Assembly: GCA_036417435.1 (NCBI GenBank)
Contig: CM070910.1
Location: 78,786,784-78,850,783, forward strand
Direction of reading: 5' to 3'
Origin: Inia geoffrensis
Taxonomy: Eukaryota; Chordata; Mammalia; Artiodactyla; Iniidae
Length of the DNA: 64,000 bases
The notes beneath the pieces were generated by a model. That model was not told the DNA's origin, did not search any database, and saw only the letters and a program-made list of their open reading frames with translations. Positions 1-11,184 of the stretch are shown here, piece by piece. The stretch's first letter is position 1. Every line of letters starts with the position of its first letter. The translations under genes and the position numbers were made by a program.

Positions 1-760
1 TTTAATTTTCTTCATAGTCAGGTATATTCCTAGGTTTTGAATACGGGGTGTTGAGTCCATTTGGTTGAGCAAGGAGTAGCTCTTGTATAATATATATTTG
101 GCTTATGGAATGGTATCTGTCCTAATGTCAACCTCTGGTTTTATGCAGCCTTCCTACTCTCCTTTCCCCTTAAGCAAGCATAAGTTTCTTTTGTAAATGT
201 GAGACTCTCTTGTGTTTTGTAATGCAGTTCACACGTAGCCGTGTTTACATTCCCGGTAGTAGTGATATCTTATGATGCTTCTTTTTCTGTGTGACTTATT
301 TCACTTAGAATCATCGTAACTAAACCCACTCATTATGCTGCTACTGGTCTGTTGCCATTGATTTCATTGTTGAGTGATATTCCATTGTAGGGATGTACCA
401 CAACTTCTATATCCATTTTTCTCTTTCTGGGCTATTAAAGTTGTACCAGAGTCAAGGCTCCCGTACACAGAGCAGCCCCAAACTTTGGTGTGGCTGTGTC
501 TTTTTCATTTAAATTTTCCGAATCTATCGCACCATAAGTGGAAGTGCCCTAGGCTCTCTAGCTTGGTTTTTTCTTTGTTCCAGGAAACACCATCCACTTC
601 TCCAGAGTGGCTGTTGGCAATTTACATCCCGCCCATCAGCATAACAAGGCTGCCGGTTCTCCATGGCCTGTCCTGTCTCTCGGGATTTTACACTTTTTTC
701 GGACGGCCCTTTGGATCGGTGGGAAGTGAGACTGCTTTGTATTGCGGATTTCCACCGCAG
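1..760 (-). mobile_element. L1 3' end fragment (ORF2 C-terminus to 3' UTR), partial
   Basis: The minus strand carries the decayed 3' part of a mammalian LINE-1. This copy is clipped by the window start, so the A-tail end of the 3' UTR is missing. The 5' truncation of the L1 sequence falls at the plus-strand motif gatttccaccgca, corresponding to the L1 antisense stretch gatttgcattt. Confidence 0.8.
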
Positions 761-770
761 GCTTGCTTGG
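1..770 (+). repeat. Unit 0, right part only (subfamily A)
   Basis: Base 1 aligns with base 1737 of the next unit, so this partial unit begins inside the L1-derived module. Private changes include gcagccttcctactctcc where other units have cctccccac, and tccaccgcagg just before the next palindrome. Confidence 0.96.
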
Positions 771-842
771 TTGGCCAAAAAGGGCGTATGAGTTTTTTCC
801 TGAATATATTCAGGAAAAAACGCATACACACTTTTTGGCCAA
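771..842. repeat. Palindrome of unit 1, imperfect
   Basis: The two 36-base arms are mismatched here: the left arm reads gcgtatgagtttt and the right arm reads cgcatacacacttttt, where the usual right arm is cgcatacgccc. The ACAC variant of the right arm recurs in units 10 and 11. Confidence 0.93.
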
Positions 843-1627
843 GTGCATCACTGTCGAACTGCTGCCTCTTTTCCTACGCTTTCAGAGCAATTCTTATCTA
901 CCCCCTGATATCTGTTTTCTGCAATTCTGCGTCACGTTCAAGTCCTCTTCACAGCCTTCCTTCAATAAATTTTTGGATGATAGGGGTCATTTGGAACTCT
1001 GCAGGATTGTGAGTTACAGTGCCAGAAATCTCCTTTTCTCAACTCGCTTTCTTGTGAGCTGACCGCAAACCCGAAGAATTGCTTCAGGCCCTAATCTCTT
1101 TCCGGCATGGCACGCTGAGCCTTTGATGAATTCTTCTTCCTGTAGGGAAATCAGAGTTCAATGTGCCCGTCCAAACACATCAAGTTAGCTGCTCATTCGT
1201 TCTCCTTATTCCTGTTCATCTTCCACAGAAATTGCAAACTTTGCCAAACCAGAGGTCAAAGGCACTGACTCTCCAAGTGGGGAGAATGTTAATATTGCAT
1301 CTGGAACGGCGAACTCGAGTACCAGGGGGCTAAAATGGCGATGAGTTTTAGAAATTTTGCCTGATCACTTCGTGGACCATATTCTGGGTTTTCCATGCAT
1401 ATTTTAGCTGACGGATAATTCCCTTCAACGTGGAGATTTGGGACGCGTGGAATGGGAACCATGCACCATTAGCTCAAAGGGTCTGCATTCCCTCACCAAT
1501 AGTATCAGCCCCAAGTGTCCAGCCTTATCTCTCCCAAAGCTGTGGATGTAGAGGTGGTAAATCCAAGATTCCTCACAAGCCCTGAAGGACTTATTTAAGA
1601 ATTTCTCTCTATTTGACAGTCCTTGTG
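843..1627. repeat. Unassigned module of the monomer (representative)
   Basis: About 785 bp between the palindrome and the L1-derived part, present once per unit at +73 to +857. I see no L1 homology, no long reading frame and no tRNA-like box. It contains the motif ttcaataaattt, the EcoRI and XhoI sites, and the G-run locus near +551. An origin from an old LTR or another unique flank is possible, but nothing in the sequence proves it. Confidence 0.7.
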
Positions 1628-2496
1628 TTTTCTTTTTCAAATTTATTTTTATAAGGGAATTTAGCTTATTTACACTGCTGTGTGTATGCTGCTGTACACA
1701 AATGATTTTCTTATGGAGACCTATAAATGTATGGGTTTTAATTTTCTTCATAGTCAGGTATATTCCTAGGTTTTGAATACGGGGTGTTGAGTCCATTTGG
1801 TTGAGCAAGGAGTAACTATTGTATAATATATATTTGGCTTATGGAATGGTATCTGTCCTAATGTCAACCTCTGGTTTCATGCAGCCTCCCCACTCTCCTT
1901 TCCCCTTAAGCAAGCAAAAGTTTCTTTTGTAAATGTGAGACTCTCTTGTGTTTTGTAATGCAGTTCACACGTAGCCGTGTTTACATTCCCGGTATTAGTG
2001 ATATCTTATGATGTTTCTTTTTCTGTGTGACTTATTTCACTTAGAATCATCGTAACTAAATCCACTCATTATGCTGCTACTGGTCTCTTGCCATTGATTT
2101 CATTGTTGAGTGATATTCCATTGTAGGGATGTACCACAACTTCTATATCCATTTTTCTCTTTCTGGGCTATTAAAGTTGTACCAGAGTCAAGGCTCCCGT
2201 ACACAGAGAAGCCCCAAACTTTGGTGTGGCTGTGTCTTTTTCATTTAAATTTTCCGAATCTATAACACCATAAGTGGAAGTGCCCTAGGCTCTCTAGCTT
2301 GGTTTTTTCTTTGTTCCAGGAAACACCATCCACTTCTCCAGAGTGGCTGTTGGCAATTTACATCCCGCCCATCGGTATAACAAGGCTGCCGGTTCTCCAT
2401 GGCCTGTCCTGCCTCTCTGGATTTTACACTTTTTTCGGACGGCCCTTTGGATCGGTGGGAAGTGAGACTGCCTTGTAGTGCGGATTTCCATTGCAG
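1628..2496 (-). mobile_element. 5'-truncated L1 fragment in the monomer (representative)
   Basis: On the minus strand this is the end of LINE-1. At 2136-2098 it reads W-Y-I-P-T-M-E-Y-H-S-T-M-K, matching the WYIYTMEYYSAIK block near the ORF2p C-terminus. Further on is LSEISHTEK in another frame, matching LSEVSQTEK, so frameshifts and stops have broken the frame. Next come 3' UTR landmarks: the complement of ccccttaagcaagcaaaagt, then of the stretch around gtgtgtatgctgctgtacac, and finally the A-rich tail (tctttttcaaatttattttt region on plus). The L1 5' side is cut at 2496, 10 bp from the next palindrome. No clear target-site duplication remains. A copy recurs in every unit. Confidence 0.85.
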
Positions 2497-2506
2497 GCTT
2501 GCTTGG

Positions 2507-4242
2507 TTGGCCAAAAAGGGCGTATGCGTTTTTTCCTGAATATATTCAGGAAAAAACGCATACGCCCTTTTTGGCAAAGTGCATCACTGTCAAACTGCTG
2601 CCTCTTTTCCTACGCTTTCAGAGCAATTCTTATCTATCCCCTGATATCTGTTTTCTGCAATTCTGCGTCGCGTTCAAGTCCTCTTCACAGCCTTCCTTCA
2701 ATAAATTTTTGGATGATAGGGGTCATTTGGAACTCTGCAGGATTGTGAGTTACAGTGCCAGAAATCTCCTTTTCTCAACTGGCTTTCTTGTGAGCTGACC
2801 GCAAACCCGAAGAATTGCTTCAGGCCCTAATCTCGTTCCGGCATGGCACGCTGAGCCTTTGATGAATTCTTCTTCCTGTAGGGAAATCAGAGTTCAATGT
2901 GCCCGTCCAAACACATCAAGTTAGCTGCTCATTCGTTCTCCTTATTCCTGTTCATCTTCCACAGAAATTGCAAACTTTGCCAAACCAGAGGTCAAAAGCA
3001 CTGACTCTCCAAGTGGGGAGAATGTTAATATTGCATCTGGAACGGCGAACTCGAGTACCAGGGGGCTAAAATGGCGATGAGTTTTAGAAATTTTGCCTGA
3101 TCACTTCGTGGACCATATTCTGGGTTTTCCATGCATATTTTAGCTGAAGGATAATTCCCTTCAACGTGGAGATTTGGGACGCGTGGAATGGGAACCATGC
3201 ACCATTAGCTCAAAGGGTCTGCATTCCCTCACCAATAGTATCAGCTCCAAGTGTCCAGCCTTATCTCTCCCAAAGCTGTGGATGTAGAGGTGGTAAATCC
3301 AAGATTCCTCACAAGCCCTGAAGGACTTATTTAAGAATTTCTCTCTATTTGACAGTCCTTGTGTTTTCTTTTTCAAATTTATTTTTATAAGGGAATTTAG
3401 CTTATTGACACTGCTGTGTGTATGCTGCTGTACACAAATGATTTTCTTATGGAGACCTATAAATGTATGGGTTTTAATTTTCTTCATAGTCAGGTATATT
3501 CCTAGGTTTTGAATACGGGGTGTTGAGTCCATTTGGTTGAGCAAGGAGTAACTATTGTATAATATATATTTGGCTTATGGAATGGTATCTGTCCTAATGT
3601 CAACCTCTGGTTTCATGCAGCCTCCCCACTCTCCTTTCCCCTTAAGCAAGCAAAAGTTTCTTTTGTAAATGTGAGACTCTCTGGTGTTTTGTAATGCAGT
3701 TCACACGTAGCCGTTTTTACATTCCCGGTATTAGTGATATCTTATGATGTTTCTTTTTCTGTGTGACTTATTTCACTTAGAATCATCGTAACTAAATCCA
3801 CTCATTATGCTGCTACTGGTCTGTTGCCATTGATTTCATTGTTGAGTGATATTCCATTGTAGGGATGTACCACAACTTCTATATCCATTTTTCTCTTTCT
3901 GGGCTATTAAAGTTGTACCAGAGTCAAGGCTCCCGTACACAGAGCAGCCCCAAACTTTGGTGTGGCTGTGTCTTTTTCATTTAAATTTTCCGAATCTATA
4001 ACACCATAAGTGGAAGTGCCCTAGGCTCTCTAGCTTGGTTTTTTCTTTGTTCCAGGAAACACCATCCACTTCTCCAGAGTGGCTGTTGGCAATTTACATC
4101 CCGCCCATCGGTATAACAAGGCTGCCGGTTCTCCATGGCCTGTCCTGCCTCTCTGGATTTTACACTTTTTTCGGACGGCCCTTTGGATCGGTGGGAAGTG
4201 AGACTGCCTTGTAGTGCGGATTTCCATTGCAGGCTTGCTTGG
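2507..4242 (+). repeat. Unit 2, 1,736 bp (subfamily A)
   Basis: The right end of the palindrome reads ggcaaag instead of ggccaag. This is the first of five units (2-6) with gtcaaactgctg after the palindrome. Private changes include gtcaaaagcactg and gccgtttttac. Confidence 0.97.
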
Positions 4243-4314
4243 TTGGCCAAAAAGGGCGTATGCGTTTTTTGCTGAATATATTCAGGAAAAAATGCATACG
4301 CCCTTTTTGGCCAA
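4243..4314. repeat. Palindrome of unit 3, asymmetric variant
   Basis: The left arm has ttttttgctga (usual cctga) and the right arm has aaaaaatgcat (usual aacgcat), so each arm carries one unpaired change. The same pair of changes is present in units 4 and 5, marking them as recent copies of one unit. Confidence 0.93.
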
Positions 4315-5977
4315 GTGCATCACTGTCAAACTGCTGCCTCTTTTCCTACGCTTTCAGAGCAATTCTTATCTATCCCCTGATATCTGTTTTCTGCAATTCT
4401 GTGTCGCGTTCAAGTCCTCTTCACAGCCTTCCTTCAATAAATTTTTGGATGATAGGGGTCTTTTGGAACTCTGCAGGATTGTGAGTTACAGTGCCAGAAA
4501 TCTCCTTTTCTCAACTGGCTTTCTTGTGAGCTGACCGCAAACCCGAAGAATTGCTTCAGGCCCTAATCTCGTTCCGGCATGGCACGCTGAGCCTTTGATG
4601 AATTCTTCTTCCTGTAGGGAAATCAGAGTTCAATGTGCCCGTCCAAACACATCAAGTTAGCTGCTCATTCGTTCTCCTTATTCCTGTTCATCTTCCACAG
4701 AAATTGCAAACTTTGCCAAACCAGAGGTCAAAGGCACTGACTCTCCAAGTGGGGAGAATGTTAATATTGCATCTGGAACGGCGAACTCGAGTACCAGGGG
4801 GCTAAAATGGCGATGAGTTTTAGAATTTTTGCCTGATCACTTCGTGGACCATATTCTGGGTTTTCCATGCATATTTTAGCTGAAGGATAAATCCCTTCAA
4901 CGTGGAGATTTGGGACCCGTGGAATGGGAACCATGCACCATTACCTCAAAGGGTCTGCATTCCCTCACCAATAGTATCAACCCCAAGTGTCCAGCCTTAT
5001 CTCTCCCACAGCTGTGGATGTAGAGGTGGTAAATCCAAGATTCCTCACAAGCCCTGAAGGACTTATTTAAGAATTTCTCTCTATTTGACAGTCCTTGTGT
5101 TTTCTTTTTCAAATTTATTTTTGTAAGGGAATTTAGCTTATTTACACTGCTGTGTGTATGCTGCTGTACACAAATGATTTTCTTATGGAGACCTATAAAT
5201 GTATGGGTTTTAATTTTCTTCATAGTCAGGTATATTCCTAGGTTTTGAATACGGGGTGTTGAGTCCATTTGGTTGAGCAAGGAGTAGCTCTTGTATAATA
5301 TATATTTGGCTTATGGAATGGTATCTGTCCTAATGTCAACCTCTGGTTTTATGCAGCCTCCCCACTCTCCTTTCCCCTTAAGCAACAAAAGTTTCTTTTG
5401 TAAATGTGAGACTCTCTGGTGTTTTGTAATGCAGTTCACACGTAGCCGTGTTTACATTCCCGGTATTAGTGATATCTTATGATGTTTCTTTTTCTGTGTG
5501 ACTTATTTCACTTAGAATCATCGTAACTAAATCCACTCATTATGCTGCTACTGGTCTGTTGCCATTGATTTCATTGTTGAGTGATATTCCATTGTAGGGA
5601 TGTACCACAACTTCTATATCCATTTTTCTCTTTCTGGGCTATTAAAGTTGTACCAGAGTCAAGGCTCCCGTACACAGAGCAGCCCCAAACTTTGGTGTGG
5701 CTGTGTCTTTTTCATTTAAATTTTCCGAATCTATAACACCATAAGTGGAAGTGCCCTAGGCTCTCTAGCTTGGTTTTTTCTTTGTTCCAGGAAACACCAT
5801 CCACTTCTCCAGAGTGGCTGTTGGCAATTTACATCCCGCCCATCGGTATAACAAGGCTGCCGGTTCTCCATGGCCTGTCCTGCCTCTCTGGATTTTACAC
5901 TTTTTTCGGACGGCCCTTTGGATCGGTGGGAAGTGAGACTGCCTTGTAGTGCGGATTTCCATTGCAGGCTTGCTTGG
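4243..5977 (+). repeat. Unit 3, 1,735 bp (near-identical run, copy 1)
   Basis: Shares gctgaatatattcagg and aaaaaatgcatacgcc in the palindrome, tagaatttttgcctg, and the 1-bp-shorter aagcaacaaaag with unit 4. Private: agtatcaacccc near 4976. Confidence 0.97.
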
Positions 5978-7712
5978 TTGGCCAAAAAGGGCGTATGCGT
6001 TTTTTGCTGAATATATTCAGGAAAAAATGCATACGCCCTTTTTGGCCAAGTGCATCACTGTCAAACTGCTGCCTCTTTTCCTACGCTTTCAGAGCAATTC
6101 TTATCTATCCCCTGATATCTGTTTTCTGCAATTCTGTGTCGCGTTCAAGTCCTCTTCACAGCCTTCCTTCAATAAATTTTTGGATGATAGGGGTCTTTTG
6201 GAACTCTGCAGGATTGTGAGTTACAGTGCCAGAAATCTCCTTTTCTCAACTGGCTTTCTTGTGAGCTGACCGCAAACCCGAAGAATTGCTTCAGGCCCTA
6301 ATCTCGTTCCGGCATGGCACGCTGAGCCTTTGATGAATTCTTCTTCCTGTAGGGAAATCAGAGTTCAATGTGCCCGTCCAAACACATCAAGTTAGCTGCT
6401 CATTCGTTCTCCTTATTCCTGTTCATCTTCCACAGAAATTGCAAACTTTGCCAAACCAGAGGTCAAAGGCACTGACTCTCCAAGTGGGGAGAATGTTAAT
6501 ATTGCATCTGGAACGGCGAACTCGAGTACCAGGGGGCTAAAATGGCGATGAGTTTTAGAATTTTTGCCTGATCACTTCGTGGACCATATTCTGGGTTTTC
6601 CATGCATATTTTAGCTGAAGGATAAATCCCTTCAACGTGGAGATTTGGGACCCGTGGAATGGGAACCATGCACCATTACCTCAAAGGGTCTGCATTCCCT
6701 CACCAATAGTATCAGCCCCAAGTGTCCAGCCTTATCTCTCCCACAGCTGTGGATGTAGAGGTGGTAAATCCAAGATTCCTCACAAGCCCTGAAGGACTTA
6801 TTTAAGAATTTCTCTCTATTTGACAGTCCTTGTGTTTTCTTTTTCAAATTTATTTTTGTAAGGGAATTTAGCTTATTTACACTGCTGTGTGTATGCTGCT
6901 GTACACAAATGATTTTCTTATGGAGACCTATAAATGTATGGGTTTTAATTTTCTTCATAGTCAGGTATATTCCTAGGTTTTGAATACGGGGTGTTGAGTC
7001 CATTTGGTTGAGCAAGGAGTAGCTCTTGTATAATATATATTTGGCTTATGGAATGGTATCTGTCCTAATGTCAACCTCTGGTTTTATGCAGCCTCCCCAC
7101 TCTCCTTTCCCCTTAAGCAACAAAAGTTTCTTTTGTAAATGTGAGACTCTCTGGTGTTTTGTAATGCAGTTCACACGTAGCCGTGTTTACATTCCCGGTA
7201 TTAGTGATATCTTATGATGTTTCTTTTTCTGTGTGACTTATTTCACTTAGAATCATCGTAACTAAATCCACTCATTATGCTGCTACTGGTCTGTTGCCAT
7301 TGATTTCATTGTTGAGTGATATTCCATTGTAGGGATGTACCACAACTTCTATATCCATTTTTCTCTTTCTGGGCTATTAAAGTTGTACCAGAGTCAAGGC
7401 TCCCGTACACAGAGCAGCCCCAAACTTTGGTGTGGCTGTGTCTTTTTCATTTAAATTTTCCGAATCTATAGCACCATAAGTGGAAGTGCCCTAGGCTCTC
7501 TAGCTTGGTTTTTTCTTTGTTCCAGGAAACACCATCCACTTCTCCAGAGTGGCTGTTGGCAATTTACATCCCGCCCATCGGTATAACAAGGCTGCCGGTT
7601 CTCCATGGCCTGTCCTGCCTCTCTGGATTTTACACTTTTTTCGGACGGCCCTTTGGATCGGTGGGAAGTGAGACTGCCTTGTAGTGCGGATTTCCATTGC
7701 AGGCTTGCTTGG
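5978..7712 (+). repeat. Unit 4, 1,735 bp (near-identical run, copy 2)
   Basis: Almost identical to unit 3 at an offset of 1,735 bp, including the aagcaacaaaag deletion. It differs at agtatcagcccc and at aatctatagcacc near 7466. Confidence 0.97.
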
Positions 7713-9448
7713 TTGGCCAAAAAGGGCGTATGCGTTTTTTGCTGAATATATTCAGGAAAAAATGCATACGCCCTTTTTGGCCAAGTGCATCACTGTCAAA
7801 CTGCTGCCTCTTTTCCTACGCTTTCAGAGCAATTCTTATCTATCCCCTGATATCTGTTTTCTGCAATTCTGTGTCGCGTTCAAGTCCTCTTCACAGCCTT
7901 CCTTCAATAAATTTTTGGATGATAGGGGTCTTTTGGAACTCTGCAGGATTGTGAGTTACAGTGCCAGAAATCTCCTTTTCTCAACTGGCTTTCTTGTGAG
8001 CTGACCGCAAACCCGAAGAATTGCTTCAGGCCCTAATCTCGTTCCGGCATGGCACGCTGAGCCTTTGATGAATTCTTCTTCCTGTAGGGAAATCAGAGTT
8101 CAATGTGCCCGTCCAAACACATCAAGTTAGCTGCTCATTCGTTCTCCTTATTCCTGTTCATCTTCCACAGAAATTGCAAACTTTGCCAAACCAGAGGTCA
8201 AAGGCACTGACTCTCCAAGTGGGGAGAATGTTAATATTGCATCTGGAACGGCGAACTCGAGTACCAGGGGGCTAAAATGGCGATGAGTTTTAGAATTTTT
8301 GCCTGATCACTTCGTGGACCATATTCTGGGTTTTCCATGCATATTTTAGCTGAAGGATAAATCCCTTCAACGTGGAGATTTGGGACCCGTGGAATGGGAA
8401 CCATGCACCATTACCTCAAAGGGTCTGCATTCCCTCACCAATAGTATCAGCCCCAAGTGTCCAGCCTTATCTCTCCCACAGCTGTTGATGTAGATGTGGT
8501 AAATCCAAGATTCCTCACAAGCCCTGAAGGACTTATTTAAGAATTTCTCTCTATTTGACAGTCCTTGTGTTTTCTTTTTCAAATTTATTTTTGTAAGGGA
8601 ATTTAGCTTATTTACACTGCTGTGTGTATGCTGCTGTACACAAATGATTTTCTTATGGAGACCTATAAATGTATGGGTTTTAATTTTCTTCATAGTCAGG
8701 TATATTCCTAGGTTTTGAATACGGGGTGTTGAGTCCATTTGGTTGAGCAAGGAGTAGCTCTTGTATAATATATATTTGGCTTATGGAATGGTATCTGTCC
8801 TAATGTCAACCTCTGGTTTTATGCAGCCTCCCCACTCTCCTTTCCCCTTAAGCAAGCATAAGTTTCTTTTGTAAATGTGAGACTCTCTTGTGTTTTGTAA
8901 TGCAGTTCACACGTAGCCGTGTTTACATTCCCGGTATTAGTGATATCTTATGATGCTTCTTTTTCTGTGTGACTTATTTCACTTAGAATCATTGTAACTA
9001 AACCCACTCATTACGCTGCTACTGGTCTGTTGCCATTGATTTCATTGTTGAGTGATATTCCATTGTAGGGATGTACCACAACTTCTATATCCATTTTTCT
9101 CTTTCTGGGCTATTAAAGTTGTACCATAGTCAAGGCTCCCGTACACAGAGCAGCCCCAAACTTTGGTGTGGCTGTGTCTTTTTCATTTAAATTTTCCGAA
9201 TCTATAGCACCATAAGTGGAAGTGCCCTAGGCTCTCTAGCTTGGTTTTTTCTTTGTTCCAGGAAACACCATCCACTTCTCCAGAGTGGCTGTCGGCAATT
9301 TACATCCCGCCCATAAGCATAACAAGGCTGCCGGTTCTCCATGGCCTGTCCTGCCTCTCTGGATTTTACACTTTTTTCCAACGGCCCTTTGGATCGGTGG
9401 GAAGTGAGACTGCCTTGTAGTGGGGATTTCCATTGCAGGCTTGCTTGG
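7713..9448 (+). repeat. Unit 5, 1,736 bp (near-identical run, copy 3, partly diverged)
   Basis: Its first ~770 bp match units 3 and 4. From about 8480 on it departs (ctgttgatgtagatgtgg, aagcaagcataag restored, aatcattgtaac, gctgtcggcaat, tttttccaacggcc, tagtggggatttcc), so the homogenised tract ends inside this unit. Confidence 0.97.
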
Positions 9449-11184
9449 TTGGCCAAAAAGGGCGTATGCGTTTTTTCCTGAATATATTCAGGAAAAAACG
9501 CATACGCCCTTTTTGGAAAAGTGCATCACTGTCAAACTGCTGCCACTTTTCCTACGCTTTCAGAGCAATTCTTATCTATCCCCTGATATCTGTTTTCTGC
9601 AATTCTGTGTCGCGTTCAAGTCCTCTTCACAGCCTTCCTTCAATAAATTTTTGGATGATAGGGGTCATTTGGAACTCTGCAGGATTGTGAGTTACAGTGC
9701 CAAAGATCTCCTTTTCTCAACTCGCTTTCTTGTGAGCTGACCGCAAACCCGAAGAATTGCTTCAGGCCCTAATCTCGTTCCGGCATGGCACGCTGAGCCT
9801 TTGATGAATTCTTGTTCCTGTAGGGAAATCAGAGTTAAATGTGTCCGTCCAAACACATCAAGTTAGCTGCTCATTCGTTCTCCTTATTCCTGTTCATCTT
9901 CCACAGAAATTGCAAACTGTGCCAAACAAGAAGTCAAAGGCACTGACTCTCCAAGTGGGGAGAATGTTAATATTGCATCTGGAACGGCGAACTCGAGTAC
10001 CAGGGGGCTAAAATGGCGATGAGTTTTAGAAATTTTGCCTGATCACTTCGTGGACCATATTCTGGGTTTTCCATGCATATTTTAGCTGAAGGATAAATCC
10101 CTTACACGAGGAGATTTGGGACCCGTGGAATGGGAACCATGCACCATTACCTCAAAGGGTCTGCATTCCCTCACCAATAGTATCAGCCCCAAGTGTCCAG
10201 CCTTATCTCTCCCAAAGCTCTGGATGTAGAGGTGGTAAATCCAAGATTCCTCACAAGCCCTAAAGGACTTATTTAAGAATTTCTCTCTATTTGACGGTCC
10301 TTGTGTTTTCTTTTTCAAATTTATTTTTATAAGGGAATTTAGCTTATTGACACTGCTGTGTGTATGCTGCTGTACACAAATGATTTTCTTATGGAGACCT
10401 ATAAATGTATGGGTTTTAATTTTCTTCATAGTCAGGTATATTCCTAGGTTTTGAATACCGGGTGTTGTGTCCATTTGGTTGAGCAAGGAGTAGCTCTTGT
10501 CTAATATATATTTGGCTTATGGAATGGTATCTGTCCTAATGTCAACCTCTGGTTTTATGCAGCCTCCCCACTCTCCTTTCCCCTTAAGCAAGCATAAGTT
10601 TCTTTTGTAAATGTGAGACTCTCTTGTGTTTTGTAATGCAGTTCACACGTAGCCGTGTTTATCTTCCTGGTATTAGTGATATCTTATGATGTTTCTTTTT
10701 CTGTGTGACTTATTTCACTTAGAATCATCGTAACTAAATCCACTCATTATGCTGCTACTGGTCTGTTGCCATTGATTTCATTGTTGAGTGATATTCCATT
10801 GTAGGGATGTACCACAACTTCTATATCCATTTTTCTCTTTCTGGGCTATTAAAGTTGCACCATAGTCAAGGCTCCCGTACACAGAGCAGCCCCAAACTTT
10901 GGTGTGGCTGTGTCTTTTTCATTTAAATTTTCCGCATCTATACCACCATAAGTGGAAGTGCCCTAGGCTCTCTAGCTTGGTTTTTTCTTTGTTCCAGGAA
11001 ACACCATCCACTTCTCCAGAGTGGCTGTTGGCAATTTACATCCCGCCCATCAGCATAACAAGGCTGCCGGTTCTCCATGGCCTGTCCTGCCTCTCTGGAT
11101 TTTACACTTTTTTCAGACGGCCCTTTTGACCGGAGGGAAGTGAGACTTCCTTGTAGTGTGGATTTCCATTGCAGGCTTGCTTGG
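9449..11184 (+). repeat. Unit 6, 1,736 bp (subfamily A)
   Basis: The palindrome ends in ttttggaaaagtg, giving two unpaired bases. Private: ctgccacttttcc, gaattcttgttcctg, caagaagtcaaagg, cacgaggagattt. From about 10340 its right part matches the right part of unit 8 (offset 3,472). Confidence 0.97.

Larger units (their letters stand above)
771..2506 (+). repeat. Unit 1, 1,736 bp (subfamily A)
   Basis: Full unit with an imperfect palindrome (771-842). It shares ctggtttcatgcag and aagcaagcaaaag near its right end with unit 2 and carries private changes such as agctgacggataattcc. EcoRI site at 1128-1133, XhoI site at 1314-1319. Confidence 0.97.

Noticed and set aside
742..1062. Recurring 106-residue plus-strand frame across the palindrome (also at 2478, 4214, 9420 and so on), plus an overlapping 85-residue frame
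   Set aside because: Open frames overlap in two plus frames and one minus frame at the same place, as expected for near-identical copies. The residues come from the palindrome and unassigned DNA, the frame is broken in units 11, 12, 15, 16, 18, 21 and 33, and there is no family resemblance.
1600..1640. Target-site duplication around the L1 fragment (ccttgtg on one side, gcttgcttgg on the other)
   Set aside because: The similarity is a few bases only and cannot be told from chance.
1768..1785. Possible CENP-B box near tgaatacggggtgtt
   Set aside because: The core TTCG-N4-A-N2-CGGG does not fit here, and I found no fit at the other CGGG sites of the unit that I checked on either strand.
1425..1808. 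Minus-strand 127-134-residue frames recurring in subfamily A
   Set aside because: They run across the L1 tail into the unassigned module, so they are not an L1 frame. They are shortened or lost in subfamily B and show no protein-like composition.
2496..2520. Palindrome arm as a continuation of L1 (L1 antisense has a gttggcc a little further on)
   Set aside because: Only about seven bases agree, the spacing is wrong, and the second arm would need a separate explanation. A mariner-like hairpin fits better.
2507..2578. Palindrome with T-run as a bacterial-type terminator
   Set aside because: The context is mammalian satellite DNA with L1 sequence. The hairpin is explained by inverted-repeat transposon ends, and there is no upstream gene.
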